DNA of 56,177 bases from Anaerovibrio lipolyticus. GTDB lineage: Bacteria; Bacillota; Negativicutes; Selenomonadales; Selenomonadaceae. The notes below the pieces were generated by a model that was not told the DNA's origin, made no database searches, and worked only from the letters and a program-made list of their open reading frames with translations. The stretch spans positions 1-56,177 of the forward strand of contig NZ_JADYTY010000013.1 in NCBI RefSeq assembly GCF_021531495.1, written 5' to 3'. Both the position numbers and the translations under genes were made by a program. This document shows, in pieces, positions 35,419 to 45,158 of the stretch (the first letter of the stretch is position 1; every line of letters begins with the position of its first letter).

Positions 35419-36360
35419 TTGAAGCTTCCTGAACTAAAAATTGGTACTAAGATTGCAAGGGTTCCGATTATGCAGGGTGGTATGGCTATTCGTTTATCCA
35501 CTGGTGCTTTGGCTGCCGCTGTGGCTAATCAGGGTGGAATAGGCTTGATTGCTGCCTCTGGCATGACACCACAGGAACTCCGTTATGAAATCAGGATGGC
35601 TCGGTCACTGTCCAAGGGTGTTATTGGTATCAACATCATGTTTGCGGCAAAGAAGTTTGCTGAAATGGTTAATACAGCCATTGATGAGGGTATCGACCTA
35701 GTAGTGGCAGGTGCAGGCTTTTCAAGGGATATTTTTGCCTTGGGCAAGGCTTCCGGTACGCCGGTGGTTCCAATTGTATCATCAGTAAAATTAGCGAAAA
35801 TTTCTCAGCGTCTTGGCGCGGCTGCCATTGTGGTAGAGGGCAAGGAGGCAGGAGGACATCTAGGCACTGACCAGTCTATCAAGGAGATTATTCCTGATAT
35901 TGTGGCAGCTGTGGATATTCCTGTTATTGCCGCCGGTGGTATTTTGCGTGGCCAGGATATTGCTGATTTAATAAACATGGGTGTAAGCGGTGTCCAGATG
36001 GGCTCTCGTTTTGCCGCTAGTGTAGAGGCTAATAGCGCCCCTGCCTTAAAGAATTTTTATCTCAAGGCTAAGCCAGAGGATGTAGTGGTTATCCACAGCC
36101 CTGTAGGCTTGCCTGGACGTGCAGTTCGTAATCCGTGGGCCGAGCGCATCATGGAAGGTCCTGTACCGCCAACTAAGTGTGACAACTGTCTCAAGGCCTG
36201 CAAGCATAATTTCTGTATTATTCGTGCTCTGAGCCGTGCTCAGCAGGGCGATGTAGAAACAGGTCTTGTATTTACCGGCGAGTATCTGCCTACAATCGAT
36301 AAGATTTTGACTGTGGAGGAAATCTTCCAGCAGCTTCAGGCAGAGCTGGCAGCTATTTAA
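35419..36360 (+). CDS. FabK-like/nitronate monooxygenase-family FMN protein
   Basis: A second member of the FabK/2-nitropropane dioxygenase family, 313 residues from TTG 35419 (GGAGG at 35407-35411). The barrel shows MQGGMAIRLSTGALAAAVANQGG, EGKEAGGHLGTDQS and GVQMGSRFAAS. Unlike fabK it carries a C-terminal cysteine cluster, CDNCLKACKHNFC, which may bind metal. Similar genes sit between acpP and fabF in clostridia, often annotated as nitronate monooxygenase. It may be an extra enoyl reductase or a detoxifying enzyme; the choice is open. Confidence 0.8.
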   Translation: MKLPELKIGTKIARVPIMQGGMAIRLSTGALAAAVANQGGIGLIAASGMTPQELRYEIRMARSLSKGVIGINIMFAAKKFAEMVNTAIDEGIDLVVAGAGFSRDIFALGKASGTPVVPIVSSVKLAKISQRLGAAAIVVEGKEAGGHLGTDQSIKEIIPDIVAAVDIPVIAAGGILRGQDIADLINMGVSGVQMGSRFAASVEANSAPALKNFYLKAKPEDVVVIHSPVGLPGRAVRNPWAERIMEGPVPPTKCDNCLKACKHNFCIIRALSRAQQGDVETGLVFTGEYLPTIDKILTVEEIFQQLQAELAAI

Positions 36361-36386
36361 TTTGAATCAATTGAGAGGTGTTATTT

Positions 36387-37631
36387 TTGTCTAATCGCGT
36401 TGTTATTACCGGTCTGGGCGTTGTAAGTCCTGTAGGTACCGGCAAAGAGGCATTCTGGGATGCCATGATGTCCGGCAAGAATGGTATTGATAAAATTACC
36501 CGCTTTGATGCAGCAGAGTACAAGGCACAGATTGCCGGCGAGGTTAAGGATTTTGACCCAGCCGATTATATGGACAAGAAGGAATCCAAGCGCATTGACC
36601 GTTATGCTCAGTTTGCTATGGCAGCAGCCAAACTGGCTGTTGAGGATGCCAAGCTGGATTTGGAGCAGGAAAATCTGGAGAGAATTGGTACTTTTGTAGG
36701 CAGCGGTATTGGCGGCATTGAAACTATGCATGGCCAGTATGAGAAGCTGTTTGACAAGGGACCTTCCCGTATCAGCCCATTCTTCATTCCAATGATGATT
36801 GGTAATATGGCTGCTGGTCATGTATCCATCGCTTTTGGTTTGAAGGGGCCAAGCAGCTGTGTTGTAACTGCCTGTGCTACTGGCACCAATAATATTGGTG
36901 ATGCTTTCCGTGTATTGCAGCGTGGTGATGCAGATGTAATGCTGGCAGGTGGTACTGAGGCAAGTATTTCTCCTGCTGCTGTAGCAGGCTTCTGTGCTAT
37001 GAAGGCTTTGTGCATGGACCACAATGATGATCCAGCTCATGCTTCCCGTCCATTTGATGCTAACCGCAGTGGTTTTGTTATGGGTGAGGGCTCCGGTATT
37101 GTTGTCCTGGAGACTTTGGAGCACGCTGAGAAGCGTGGTGCTCATATCTATGCAGAGGTTGTAGGCTATGGTTCTAACTCTGATGCATATCATATTACCA
37201 GCCCAGCTCCTCATGGTGAGCTGCAGGCTAAGTGCATGGCTTTGGCCTTGAAGGATGCAGGCTTGGAGCCAGCAGAGGTTGATTATGTAAATGCTCATGG
37301 TACTTCTACTCATCTGAATGATCAGGGTGAGACTGAGGCTATCAAGACTGTATGGGGCGAGGCTGCTAAGGATGTATCCGTAAGCTCCATTAAGTCCATG
37401 ACTGGTCACCTGCTGGGTGCTGCTGGTGGTGTAGAGGCTATTGCTACTGCTTTGGCTGTAGAGAATGATATGCTGCCTCCTACTATTAACTATGAGACTC
37501 CAGATGAGGGTCTGGATTTGGATTATGTACCAAATAAGGCTAAGGCTAAGACTGTTCGTGCTGCTATTTCCAATAACTTTGGTTTTGGTGGTCACAATGC
37601 TTGTCTGGTTCTGAAGAAATACGCAAAATAA
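36387..37631 (+). CDS. fabF: 3-oxoacyl-ACP synthase II
   Basis: The chain-elongating condensing enzyme. TTG 36387, 8 bases after GAGAGG, gives 414 residues beginning [17 protein letters not shown]. Catalytic Cys in [13 protein letters not shown], His in [11 protein letters not shown] and His in [11 protein letters not shown] are present, plus the C-terminal [10 protein letters not shown]. The long open frame on the opposite strand is a by-product of codon bias. Confidence 0.97.
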   Translation: MSNRVVITGLGVVSPVGTGKEAFWDAMMSGKNGIDKITRFDAAEYKAQIAGEVKDFDPADYMDKKESKRIDRYAQFAMAAAKLAVEDAKLDLEQENLERIGTFVGSGIGGIETMHGQYEKLFDKGPSRISPFFIPMMIGNMAAGHVSIAFGLKGPSSCVVTACATGTNNIGDAFRVLQRGDADVMLAGGTEASISPAAVAGFCAMKALCMDHNDDPAHASRPFDANRSGFVMGEGSGIVVLETLEHAEKRGAHIYAEVVGYGSNSDAYHITSPAPHGELQAKCMALALKDAGLEPAEVDYVNAHGTSTHLNDQGETEAIKTVWGEAAKDVSVSSIKSMTGHLLGAAGGVEAIATALAVENDMLPPTINYETPDEGLDLDYVPNKAKAKTVRAAISNNFGFGGHNACLVLKKYAK

Positions 37632-37671
37632 TTGAATATAAGGAAATGAATTAGAGTTGAAGTGTTTTATT

Positions 37672-38418
37672 ATGAATGATCGAGTAAATGATCGGATTAC
37701 AGCTGAACGCCGTCGTCGTTTGGAGGAACTATCCAGACGATTGGGAGTGAATTTTCGGCACATCGGCTGGCTACATCAGGCCTTGACTCATACCTCTTAT
37801 GCCAATGAGGCTAGAACCAAGGTACAGCATAATGAGCGCTTGGAATTCTTGGGAGATGCGGTGCTGGAGCTTGCTATCAGCACCTATCTCTTCAATCATT
37901 TTCCTGGACTTCCTGAGGGTGATCTGACAAAGGCCAGGGCAGCGGTGGTATGTGAAGCCAGCCTGTCCAGCAGGGCAGCGGAGCTGCATTTGGGAGATTA
38001 CCTGTTGTTAGGACATGGAGAGCAGACATCCGGTGGACGTAGGCGGTCATCTATTCTGGAGGATGCCTTTGAATCTGTAATTGGTGCTATCTACATGGAT
38101 CAGGGCTGGGAAAAGGCTAAGAGCTATGTATTGAGACAGTTGGAAGATCACCTCAACAAGGTTGAGGATGGCAGCACCAAGGTCAGGGATTACAAGACCA
38201 TGCTGCAGGAGTTGGTACAACGCAAGGCTGATAGCCATGTGGTATATGAGCTTTTGTGTGCCAGCGGGCCTGATCATGCCAAGGTGTTTGAATTTGCTGT
38301 GAAGCTTAATAACGAAGTTTTAGGAACAGGTAAGGGTCCAAGTAAAAAGGCGGCTGAACAACAGGCAGCTCGCCAAGCTTTAGAAATTTTGAATAAACGT
38401 ATAAAAAAAGAAGCATAA
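37672..38418 (+). CDS. rnc: Ribonuclease III
   Basis: It cuts double-stranded RNA in rRNA maturation. The 248 residues have the nuclease signature NERLEFLGDAVLELAIS (about 45-61), the second acidic site EDAFESVIGAIYMDQG, and a C-terminal double-stranded RNA-binding domain (DYKTMLQELVQRK ... GPSKKAAEQQAARQAL). The start could be ATG 37672 or TTG 37657; neither has a strong ribosome site. Its stop lies within a terminator stem. Confidence 0.96.
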   Translation: MNDRVNDRITAERRRRLEELSRRLGVNFRHIGWLHQALTHTSYANEARTKVQHNERLEFLGDAVLELAISTYLFNHFPGLPEGDLTKARAAVVCEASLSSRAAELHLGDYLLLGHGEQTSGGRRRSSILEDAFESVIGAIYMDQGWEKAKSYVLRQLEDHLNKVEDGSTKVRDYKTMLQELVQRKADSHVVYELLCASGPDHAKVFEFAVKLNNEVLGTGKGPSKKAAEQQAARQALEILNKRIKKEA

Positions 38419-38432
38419 TTGCTTCTTTTTTT
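38403..38432 (+). terminator. Terminator overlapping the rnc stop
   Basis: The 12-bp stem AAAAAAAGAAGC (38403-38414)/GCTTCTTTTTTT (38421-38432) ends in a T run. The last rnc codons are part of the stem. Confidence 0.85.
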
Positions 38433-38515
38433 GTATAATGAAATAAATTGATATTTTAGAGAAGCTGGCAAGGGAAAAGGTTTCTCTTTAGTGGAGATGA
38501 TTAGGAGCGATGTAT

Positions 38516-39328
38516 ATGAAGAAATTGATTATGCTGGGAACTGGCAATGCTATGGTAACAAAGATTTTTAATACCTGTTTTTTGATTGAATTGCCTGATG
38601 GAGAGCTGTTTATGACAGATGCTGGCGGCGGCAATGGCATTTTGCGCCAGATGGAGCAGGCTGAGGCAGATTATAGCCGCATTCATCATATGTTTGTTAC
38701 CCACGGTCATACAGATCATATTCTAGGTGCAGTGTGGATGATTCGTAAAATTGCATCTCTGATGAATAATGGCAAATATGAGGGGCAGTTGCATATTTAT
38801 TGTCATGATGTAGTGGCAGATATGCTGAATACCATGTGTGCCATGATGTTGAAGAAAAAGGATTTGGCTAATGTAGGCAGGGATATTCTTATTCACGAAG
38901 TAAAGGATGGTCAAGTGGTGGAATTGCCACAGCTAAAGCTGACAGCCTTTGATATTTTCTCCACCAAGGCCAAGCAGTTTGGCTATCGCATGGAATTTGC
39001 CGATGATGGTCAGGTGTTGACCTGCTTAGGAGATGAGCCATATAATCCTAAATGTATTCAATATGCCCAGGGTGTGGATTGGCTTCTGTCTGAGGCCTTC
39101 TGCAAATACGGTGATAGGGACAGATTCAAGCCTTATGAGAAAAATCACAGTACATCTAAAGAAGCTGGTGAGCTGGCTCAGGAGCTGGGAGTAAAAAATG
39201 TGGTGCTTTATCATACAGAGGATAAAACCTTGGCTACTCGCAAGGAAGAATATGGGGCAGAATGCAGCAAATATTTCCAGGGTAATGTGTATGTACCAGA
39301 GGATTTAGAGGTTATTAATTTAGGATAA
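38516..39328 (+). CDS. Metallo-beta-lactamase-fold hydrolase (RNase Z-like)
   Basis: The 270-residue protein starts at ATG 38516 (AGGAG at 38503-38507). The metal-binding motif THGHTDHILG (about residues 62-71) and a later conserved CLGDEPYNP and VVLYHTEDKT give the pattern of RNase Z/ElaC-like or phosphodiesterase MBL proteins. The substrate is unknown; the family includes tRNA 3' processing nucleases and cyclic nucleotide phosphodiesterases. It has its own unit after the rnc terminator. Confidence 0.75.
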   Translation: MKKLIMLGTGNAMVTKIFNTCFLIELPDGELFMTDAGGGNGILRQMEQAEADYSRIHHMFVTHGHTDHILGAVWMIRKIASLMNNGKYEGQLHIYCHDVVADMLNTMCAMMLKKKDLANVGRDILIHEVKDGQVVELPQLKLTAFDIFSTKAKQFGYRMEFADDGQVLTCLGDEPYNPKCIQYAQGVDWLLSEAFCKYGDRDRFKPYEKNHSTSKEAGELAQELGVKNVVLYHTEDKTLATRKEEYGAECSKYFQGNVYVPEDLEVINLG

Positions 39329-39433
39329 GCCTTTAAGATTTTATGCTTTGTAGAAGGCAATTTGTATCTTTCAAGTTTTTTTCATAATAAATACGTATAC
39401 TATACTGTGGTTTCATGAATCCCATATATCATG

Positions 39434-39462
39434 TTGACTTTTAACATTGGCGAATGTATCAT
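39434..39462 (+). promoter_or_regulatory. Promoter of the RND efflux pair
   Basis: TTGACT at 39434-39439 and TATCAT at 39457-39462, spacing 17. CATGA-N10-TCATG (39414-39433) directly upstream is a possible regulator site. No regulator gene is adjacent. Confidence 0.55.
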
Positions 39463-39521
39463 GTATGGGGATGTATGTTTTTATTTTATGTTGGATATAT
39501 ATTAATAGGAGGTAGGTAGAT

Positions 39522-40694
39522 TTGTTATCTAAGAAAGGAAAACTGATAGTAGGGGCAGTTATTGCCATAGCTGTCATTGCTGCAGTTGTAATGTTTAGTG
39601 GCATGGGAGGCCAGCAGGCTAAGAAAATGGCTGGCGGTGCTCAGGTAAAGGCCATGAACGTGCTGGTGCAGGATACCCCATTGGAGCTGGCATACGCTGG
39701 ATCTGTTAAGGGTAAAGATGAGGTTAAGGTACAGGCCAGAGTATCTGGTACAGTTACGGCAAAATATGTTAAGGGTGGTCAGTATGTTAGTGCTGGACAG
39801 CCTCTGTACAAAATTGATGATCGTACCTATAGAGCCGCTCTTTTGCAGGCTCAGGCCAATCTGGCTCAGGCTCAGGCCACCTATAACAACAGCTTGATTG
39901 ATTTGCAGCGGAATGAACAGCTGCTGGCATCTGCTGCTGTTTCCGAGCAGACTGTTACTACTATGCGGGCTCAGGCAGAGGCTCAGCAGGCCAATGTTAA
40001 TGCTATGGCTGCCCTGGTAGAGCAGGCCCAGAAGAATGTAGATGATACTGTAGTTTATGCCCCTATGAGCGGCAAACTGGCTGTTGACGATGTGGCTGAG
40101 GGCACTTATGCTGCAGCAGGTAATACTGTGCTGGTAACCATTGGCTCCAGCAACCCTGTATTTGTTCAGTTCAGTATCAGTGAAAGTGAATACTTGAAGT
40201 ATGTAGGGGCTAATGTTACCCCAGGCAATGCTTTGCCAAGCAAGTCTGTACGTATTGAGCTCAGTGATGGCTCTGAATATCCTGTAGATGGTCATATTGT
40301 GGAGGTTGACCGTGCTATGCAGGATAATTCCGGTTCCCTGATTGTTAAGGCCCAGTTCGATAATCCAAATGGTATTCTGGTACCAGGTATGTTTGCTAGA
40401 GCCAAGCTGGTAGGTGATACTCTGCACAACGCCAAGCTGGTGCCTGAGAGAGCTGTTCAGCAGCTGCTGGGCAAGTCCTTTGTTATGATTGTAGGAGAGG
40501 ATGGCAAGTCCAAGGCTGTTAATGTAGAGCTAGGTACCAAGGTAGGCAGCTATTATGTTGTCAACAGTGGTCTTACCGGCAATGAGCAGGTTGTGGTAGA
40601 AGGTCTTACCTCCTTGACTGAGGGTATGGACATGAATGTTACCACTGTAACACCTGAGGATATGGGCTTCTCTCTGACTGAAAGCAATTTGTAA
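39522..40694 (+). CDS. RND efflux periplasmic adaptor (AcrA/MexA family)
   Basis: It bridges the inner-membrane pump and outer-membrane channel. The 390 residues have an N-terminal membrane anchor (KLIVGAVIAIAVIAAVVMF), no lipobox cysteine, a lipoyl/barrel-sandwich part (KVQARVSGTVTAKYVKGGQYV), a coiled-coil hairpin (about 100-165, rich in Gln/Ala), the second lipoyl half VYAPMSGKLAVDDVAEG and the beta-barrel and membrane-proximal domains. TTG start after GGAGG. Its presence requires a periplasm and outer membrane. It is 12 bases from the pump gene. Confidence 0.93.
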   Translation: MLSKKGKLIVGAVIAIAVIAAVVMFSGMGGQQAKKMAGGAQVKAMNVLVQDTPLELAYAGSVKGKDEVKVQARVSGTVTAKYVKGGQYVSAGQPLYKIDDRTYRAALLQAQANLAQAQATYNNSLIDLQRNEQLLASAAVSEQTVTTMRAQAEAQQANVNAMAALVEQAQKNVDDTVVYAPMSGKLAVDDVAEGTYAAAGNTVLVTIGSSNPVFVQFSISESEYLKYVGANVTPGNALPSKSVRIELSDGSEYPVDGHIVEVDRAMQDNSGSLIVKAQFDNPNGILVPGMFARAKLVGDTLHNAKLVPERAVQQLLGKSFVMIVGEDGKSKAVNVELGTKVGSYYVVNSGLTGNEQVVVEGLTSLTEGMDMNVTTVTPEDMGFSLTESNL

Positions 40695-40706
40695 GGAGGC
40701 GTCCAC

Positions 40707-43700
40707 TTGTCTAAGTTTTTTATACATAGGCCGATATTTGCAATCGTTATCTCTTTGCTGATTGTTATTATCGGTGTATTGGCGGCAGTACAGCTGCCAA
40801 TCGCACAGTATCCTCAGATTTCACCACCGACAATTTCTGTAAGCACTACCTATGTAGGTGCTAATGCCAAAACTGTAAATGAGACAGTAGCTCAGGTTAT
40901 TGAGCAGCAGGTAAATGGTACTCAGGGTATGGACTATATGTCCTCTACTGCAGCAGATTCCGGTCGTTATAGTCTGAGTGTTGTTTTTGATTTGGCCACC
41001 GATGGCGATATGGATTCTGTAAAGGTGCAGAACAATGTTGCCATTGCCAATGCCAGTCTGCCAGATTCTGTTAAAAACAATGGTGTTGTTACCAGCAAAT
41101 CCTCCAGCGATATGGCTTTGATGATTGCCATGTACTCACCAAATAAGACCTATGACAGAGTATGGATGAAAACCTATGCAGATATTTATCTGCTGGACAA
41201 AATTAAGCGTGTTAGCGGTGTAGGTTCTGTAGAGGTATTTGGTGCAGATCATTCCATGCGTATCTGGGTAAATCCTGCTAAGATGGCAGAGTTGAACATT
41301 ACTTCCTCTGACATTGTAGCTGCTATTAATGAGCAGAATGTGCAGGCACCTGCTGGTACTGTAGGTGCTCCTCCTTTGGCAGAAAGCCAGGAGAAGCAGG
41401 CCACCGGTAAAATTGATGGCCGTTTGACTACACCAGAGGAATTTGGCAATATTATTATCAGGGCTTCCAATGATGGACAGTATGTCCGCATTAAGGATAT
41501 TGCCAGAGTAGAAACCGGTGCCAAGGACTATAACTTTGGTACCACCTACAATAATATGGAAGCTGTAGGCTTTGGTATTCAGTTAACCAGTGATGCCAAT
41601 GCCATGACTACTGTAGCCGAAGTTAAAGAAATTATTGAAGAAGCCCAGAAGGACTTCCCACCAGATTTGCGGGCTGACGAGATTGTAGATAGCACCAAGT
41701 TTATTCATGCTTCTATTACCGAGGTTGTGGAAACCTTTGTTGAAGCTCTGCTGCTGGTTGTGCTGGTAGTATTTGTCTTCCTGCAGAATTGGCGGGCAAC
41801 CTTGATTCCGCTGCTGGCTGTACCAGTATCCCTGATTGGTACCTTTATTGCCTTTACTTTCCTAGGCTTCTCCATCAACACTCTGACTCTGTTTGCCATG
41901 GTATTGGCTATCGGTCTGGTAGTTGACGATGCTATTGTAGTTATCGAGAATGTAGAAGCTCACATGGAAAAGGGCCTGAATCCTGTGGATGCTACTGAGC
42001 GTGCTATGGATGAGGTACAGGGTCCTGTAGTAGCCATTGCCTTTGTACTGGCTGCAGTATTTATACCAGTAGCCTTTCTGGGTGGTATGATGGGTGTGCT
42101 GTATCGTCAGTTTGCCTTGACTATTGCTATATCCATGGCTTTGTCAGCTTTCGTGGCGCTGACATTGACTCCTGCTCTGTGTGCCACTATTCTGAAGCCT
42201 CATACCAAGGAGGATGATGAAGGACTGCTGGGCAGATTCTTCTGCAAATTCAATGCGGCCTTTAACGTAGTCCGTTTGAAGTATCAGGGTGTAGTTGGTT
42301 GGTTTATCGGCCATATCAAGGTAGCAGTAGTATTTATTGTTATTGTCTGTGGCTTGACTGGTCTTTTGTACAAGATAGTTCCTTCTACCTTTGTACCAAA
42401 TGAGGACCAGGGCTACTATGCTGTAGCTGTTAACTTGCCAGAAGGTGCTTCTCTGAACCAGACCGAAAAGGTTATTGAGAAGCTGTCTGGTGCTGTGCAG
42501 CAGGTGGATGGCGTTGAGAGTGTTATGGGTATTCCTGGCTTTGATATTATGGCCTTTAGTGGTAAGTCCAGTGCTGGTGCCATGTTCGTAGGCCTGAATG
42601 GCTGGGAGGATAGAACCACAGCCGAAACTCAGATTAATGCTATTATTAACAAGACCTTTGGCGTTGGTGCCAAGGTAGCACCAGAGGCTAGAGTAATTGC
42701 CTTTAATATGCCTGCTTTGCCTGGCTTGGGTACCGTAGGCGGCTGGCAGATGGAGCTGCAGGATTTGTCCGGCCATACAGATGAAGAGCTGGATCAGGTA
42801 ACCAAAAAGATTTTGGCTGCAGCCAATCAGCGGCCTGAGCTGCAGGGTGTGCGTTCCACCTTCTCCATTAATTCTCCTGTTTATCAATACGATATTGATA
42901 GAGAAAAGGTTAAGGCTATGGGTGTCAGCATGTCTGATGTATTTACAGCCATGCAGATTTTCTACGGTGGCAGCCAGGTAAATGACTATAATGAATTTGG
43001 CCGTACCTTCAAGGTAATGGTACAGGCAGACGAAAGCTTCCGCAGCAGTGTGGATGGTATGCGCTTTATGTATGTTCGCAGCAAGACTGGCCAGAATGTA
43101 CCTCTTGATTCTCTGTTGAAGCCAAGAGAGACAACTGGTGCCAGCACCATCAGCCGCTTTAACGGCTCCCGCTCCATCAGCATTCAGGGTAATGCTGGTA
43201 ACGGTTATTCCTCTGGTCAGGCTATGACTGCTATTGAGGAAGTAGTTAGAGAGATAGCAACTGATGGCTATGGCATTGAATGGTCTGGTCAGGCTCGTGA
43301 GGAGAAGAAGAGCAGCAGCTCCACAACTCAGGTATTGGCCTTGGCACTGGTCTTTGTATTCCTGTGCTTGGCAGCTCTCTACGAAAGCTGGAGTGTACCA
43401 TTTGCGGTATTGCTTTCCGTACCTGTAGGTGTTTTTGGTGCCCTGTTCTCAGAGTACTTCATGTCCATTGTGGAGGCTTTGGATGGCGTGCCAAATGCTG
43501 GTCTGCAGAACAGTGTATACATGCAGATTGGTGTTATTATGATTATCGGCTTGGCAGCCAAGAACGCAATTCTGATTGTAGAGTTTGCCAAGCTTCGAGT
43601 AGATGTAGGCATGAATCCATTGAAGGCGGCTATTGAGGCGGCAGGCTTGCGTCTGCGTCCAATTCTTATGACCTCCTTTGCCTTTATTATCGGCTGTCTG

Positions 43701-43895
43701 CCACTGGCTACAGCCACCGGCGCTGGTGCTGCCTCTCGTAATGGTATGGGCGTGGCAGTAGTAGGCGGTATGCTCTTTGCTACAGGCTTGGCTATATTCA
43801 TAATTCCGGCCTTCTATGTAATGACAGAGTATATTGCCAAATCCTTGGGTATTCGAAAAACGGAAAAGAAAAAGACCTCCAAGGATTATATGTAA
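40707..43895 (+). CDS. RND multidrug efflux pump (HAE1, AcrB-like)
   Basis: A trimeric proton-driven exporter of drugs, bile salts or similar hydrophobic compounds. The 1062 residues have twelve transmembrane segments and two large periplasmic loops. Conserved proton-relay residues are visible: the paired Asp in GLVVDDAIVVIENVE (about residue 405) and Lys in GLAAKNAILIVEFAK (about 955). The N-terminus FFIHRPIFAIVISLLI is standard. TTG start, GGAGGCG upstream. No TolC-type channel gene follows, so the outer-membrane partner must be encoded elsewhere. Confidence 0.96.
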   Translation: MSKFFIHRPIFAIVISLLIVIIGVLAAVQLPIAQYPQISPPTISVSTTYVGANAKTVNETVAQVIEQQVNGTQGMDYMSSTAADSGRYSLSVVFDLATDGDMDSVKVQNNVAIANASLPDSVKNNGVVTSKSSSDMALMIAMYSPNKTYDRVWMKTYADIYLLDKIKRVSGVGSVEVFGADHSMRIWVNPAKMAELNITSSDIVAAINEQNVQAPAGTVGAPPLAESQEKQATGKIDGRLTTPEEFGNIIIRASNDGQYVRIKDIARVETGAKDYNFGTTYNNMEAVGFGIQLTSDANAMTTVAEVKEIIEEAQKDFPPDLRADEIVDSTKFIHASITEVVETFVEALLLVVLVVFVFLQNWRATLIPLLAVPVSLIGTFIAFTFLGFSINTLTLFAMVLAIGLVVDDAIVVIENVEAHMEKGLNPVDATERAMDEVQGPVVAIAFVLAAVFIPVAFLGGMMGVLYRQFALTIAISMALSAFVALTLTPALCATILKPHTKEDDEGLLGRFFCKFNAAFNVVRLKYQGVVGWFIGHIKVAVVFIVIVCGLTGLLYKIVPSTFVPNEDQGYYAVAVNLPEGASLNQTEKVIEKLSGAVQQVDGVESVMGIPGFDIMAFSGKSSAGAMFVGLNGWEDRTTAETQINAIINKTFGVGAKVAPEARVIAFNMPALPGLGTVGGWQMELQDLSGHTDEELDQVTKKILAAANQRPELQGVRSTFSINSPVYQYDIDREKVKAMGVSMSDVFTAMQIFYGGSQVNDYNEFGRTFKVMVQADESFRSSVDGMRFMYVRSKTGQNVPLDSLLKPRETTGASTISRFNGSRSISIQGNAGNGYSSGQAMTAIEEVVREIATDGYGIEWSGQAREEKKSSSSTTQVLALALVFVFLCLAALYESWSVPFAVLLSVPVGVFGALFSEYFMSIVEALDGVPNAGLQNSVYMQIGVIMIIGLAAKNAILIVEFAKLRVDVGMNPLKAAIEAAGLRLRPILMTSFAFIIGCLPLATATGAGAASRNGMGVAVVGGMLFATGLAIFIIPAFYVMTEYIAKSLGIRKTEKKKTSKDYM

Positions 43896-43950
43896 ATTTA
43901 ATATGACTGTCTTATGACAGCTCGCTAGAGAAGTCATAAGCGTGTAAAGT

Positions 43951-43995
43951 ACAGTACCTCTGATTTTTCTAGGAAAGTCTGGGGTACTGTTCTTT
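43951..43995 (+). terminator. Terminator after the efflux pair
   Basis: ACAGTACCTC (43951-43960) pairs with GGGGTACTGT (43981-43990); a short T-rich tail follows. Confidence 0.75.
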
Positions 43996-44043
43996 TATAT
44001 ATATTTATATAGAACAAAAAGCGAAAAATAATGGAAATTATTC

Positions 44044-44072
44044 TTGCCTAAAAAACTTTTGTTTGTTATAAT
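44044..44072 (+). promoter_or_regulatory. Promoter of recA-recX
   Basis: TTGCCT at 44044-44049 and TATAAT at 44067-44072, spacing 17. A palindrome AATAAT-GGAA-ATTATT (44027-44042) abuts the -35 box. No GAAC-N4-GTTC type LexA site is visible. Confidence 0.7.
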
Positions 44073-44111
44073 ATTAGTAAAATATGTTTGACAGTAAGGA
44101 GATTTAAGTAT

Positions 44112-45158
44112 ATGGAGAAGGAAAGAGAAGAATCCCTGAAAAATGCCATGAAGCAGATAGAAAAGGACTACGGCAAGGGGGCCATTATGCGCTTGGGAGA
44201 TGCCGCAGCCAATATGAATGTGGAGGTTATCTCTACCGGTATTCTGCCCCTGGACATTGCTCTTGGGGTGGGCGGTATTCCTAGAGGCCGTATTATTGAG
44301 ATTTATGGTCCTGAGTCCTCTGGTAAAACCACAGTAACCTTGCATATGATAGCAGAGGCCCAGCGTCAGGGCGGTGTGGCAGCTTTTATTGATGCAGAGC
44401 ATGCTCTGGATCCTATTTATGCCAGAAATCTAGGTGTAGATATAGATAATCTGCTGGTTTCCCAGCCTGATACTGGTGAGCAGGCCTTGGAAATCGTAGA
44501 GGCTCTGGTACGCAGTGGTGCAATTGATATTATTGTAGTGGACTCTGTGGCTGCCTTGGTGCCAAAGGCTGAAATCGAGGGAGATATGGGTGATGCCCAT
44601 GTAGGTTTGCTGGCTCGGCTTATGAGTCAGGCCATGCGTAAGCTTACAGGTATTATCAGCAAGTCCAGAACTACGGCTATCTTCATCAATCAGATTCGTG
44701 AGAAGGTAGGCACCATGTATGGTAATCCAGAAACCACCACTGGCGGTCGTGCTTTGAAGTTCTATTCCTCTGTCCGTCTGGATGTGCGCAAATTCGATAC
44801 AGTTAAGCAGGGGACTAATATTTTGGGTAATAGAACCAGAGTTAAGGTAGTGAAGAATAAGATTGCCCCTCCTTTCAAGGTAGCAGAATTTGATATTATG
44901 TATGGTGAAGGTGTTTCCAAGGAAAGCAGTCTTATTGATATTGCTGCAGATTTGGATATTCTCAACAAGAGTGGTTCCTGGTATTCCTACAATGGCAATC
45001 GCTTAGGCCAGGGTAAGGATACTGTTAAGGATATTTTGCGGAACCAGCCTGAGCTTATGGCAGAAATTGAAGGTAAGCTATATGAAATGTTGAAGAATGA
45101 GGCTGTGATGCAGAGATTAAATGCTCCAACCAAGAAGGCAAGAGGTGCTGAGGATTAA
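44112..45158 (+). CDS. recA: Recombinase RecA
   Basis: It forms filaments on single-stranded DNA for strand exchange and SOS induction. ATG 44112 (AAGGAG, 9 bases) gives 348 residues. Walker [28 protein letters not shown], the DNA-binding loops and [10 protein letters not shown] are intact. A TTG at 44088 is part of the upstream region and not the start. RecX follows with a one-base overlap. Confidence 0.98.
   Translation: MEKEREESLKNAMKQIEKDYGKGAIMRLGDAAANMNVEVISTGILPLDIALGVGGIPRGRIIEIYGPESSGKTTVTLHMIAEAQRQGGVAAFIDAEHALDPIYARNLGVDIDNLLVSQPDTGEQALEIVEALVRSGAIDIIVVDSVAALVPKAEIEGDMGDAHVGLLARLMSQAMRKLTGIISKSRTTAIFINQIREKVGTMYGNPETTTGGRALKFYSSVRLDVRKFDTVKQGTNILGNRTRVKVVKNKIAPPFKVAEFDIMYGEGVSKESSLIDIAADLDILNKSGSWYSYNGNRLGQGKDTVKDILRNQPELMAEIEGKLYEMLKNEAVMQRLNAPTKKARGAED

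Noticed and set aside
36381-37763. Very long open frame (460 codons) on the minus strand opposite fabF
   Set aside because: It is exactly antisense to a clear fabF with catalytic residues, has no ribosome site and a low-complexity Ser/Thr/Ile-rich product; a result of codon bias.
44000-44100. LexA box before recA
   Set aside because: No CGAAC-N4-GTTCG-type palindrome is present; only an AT-rich AATAAT/ATTATT repeat.
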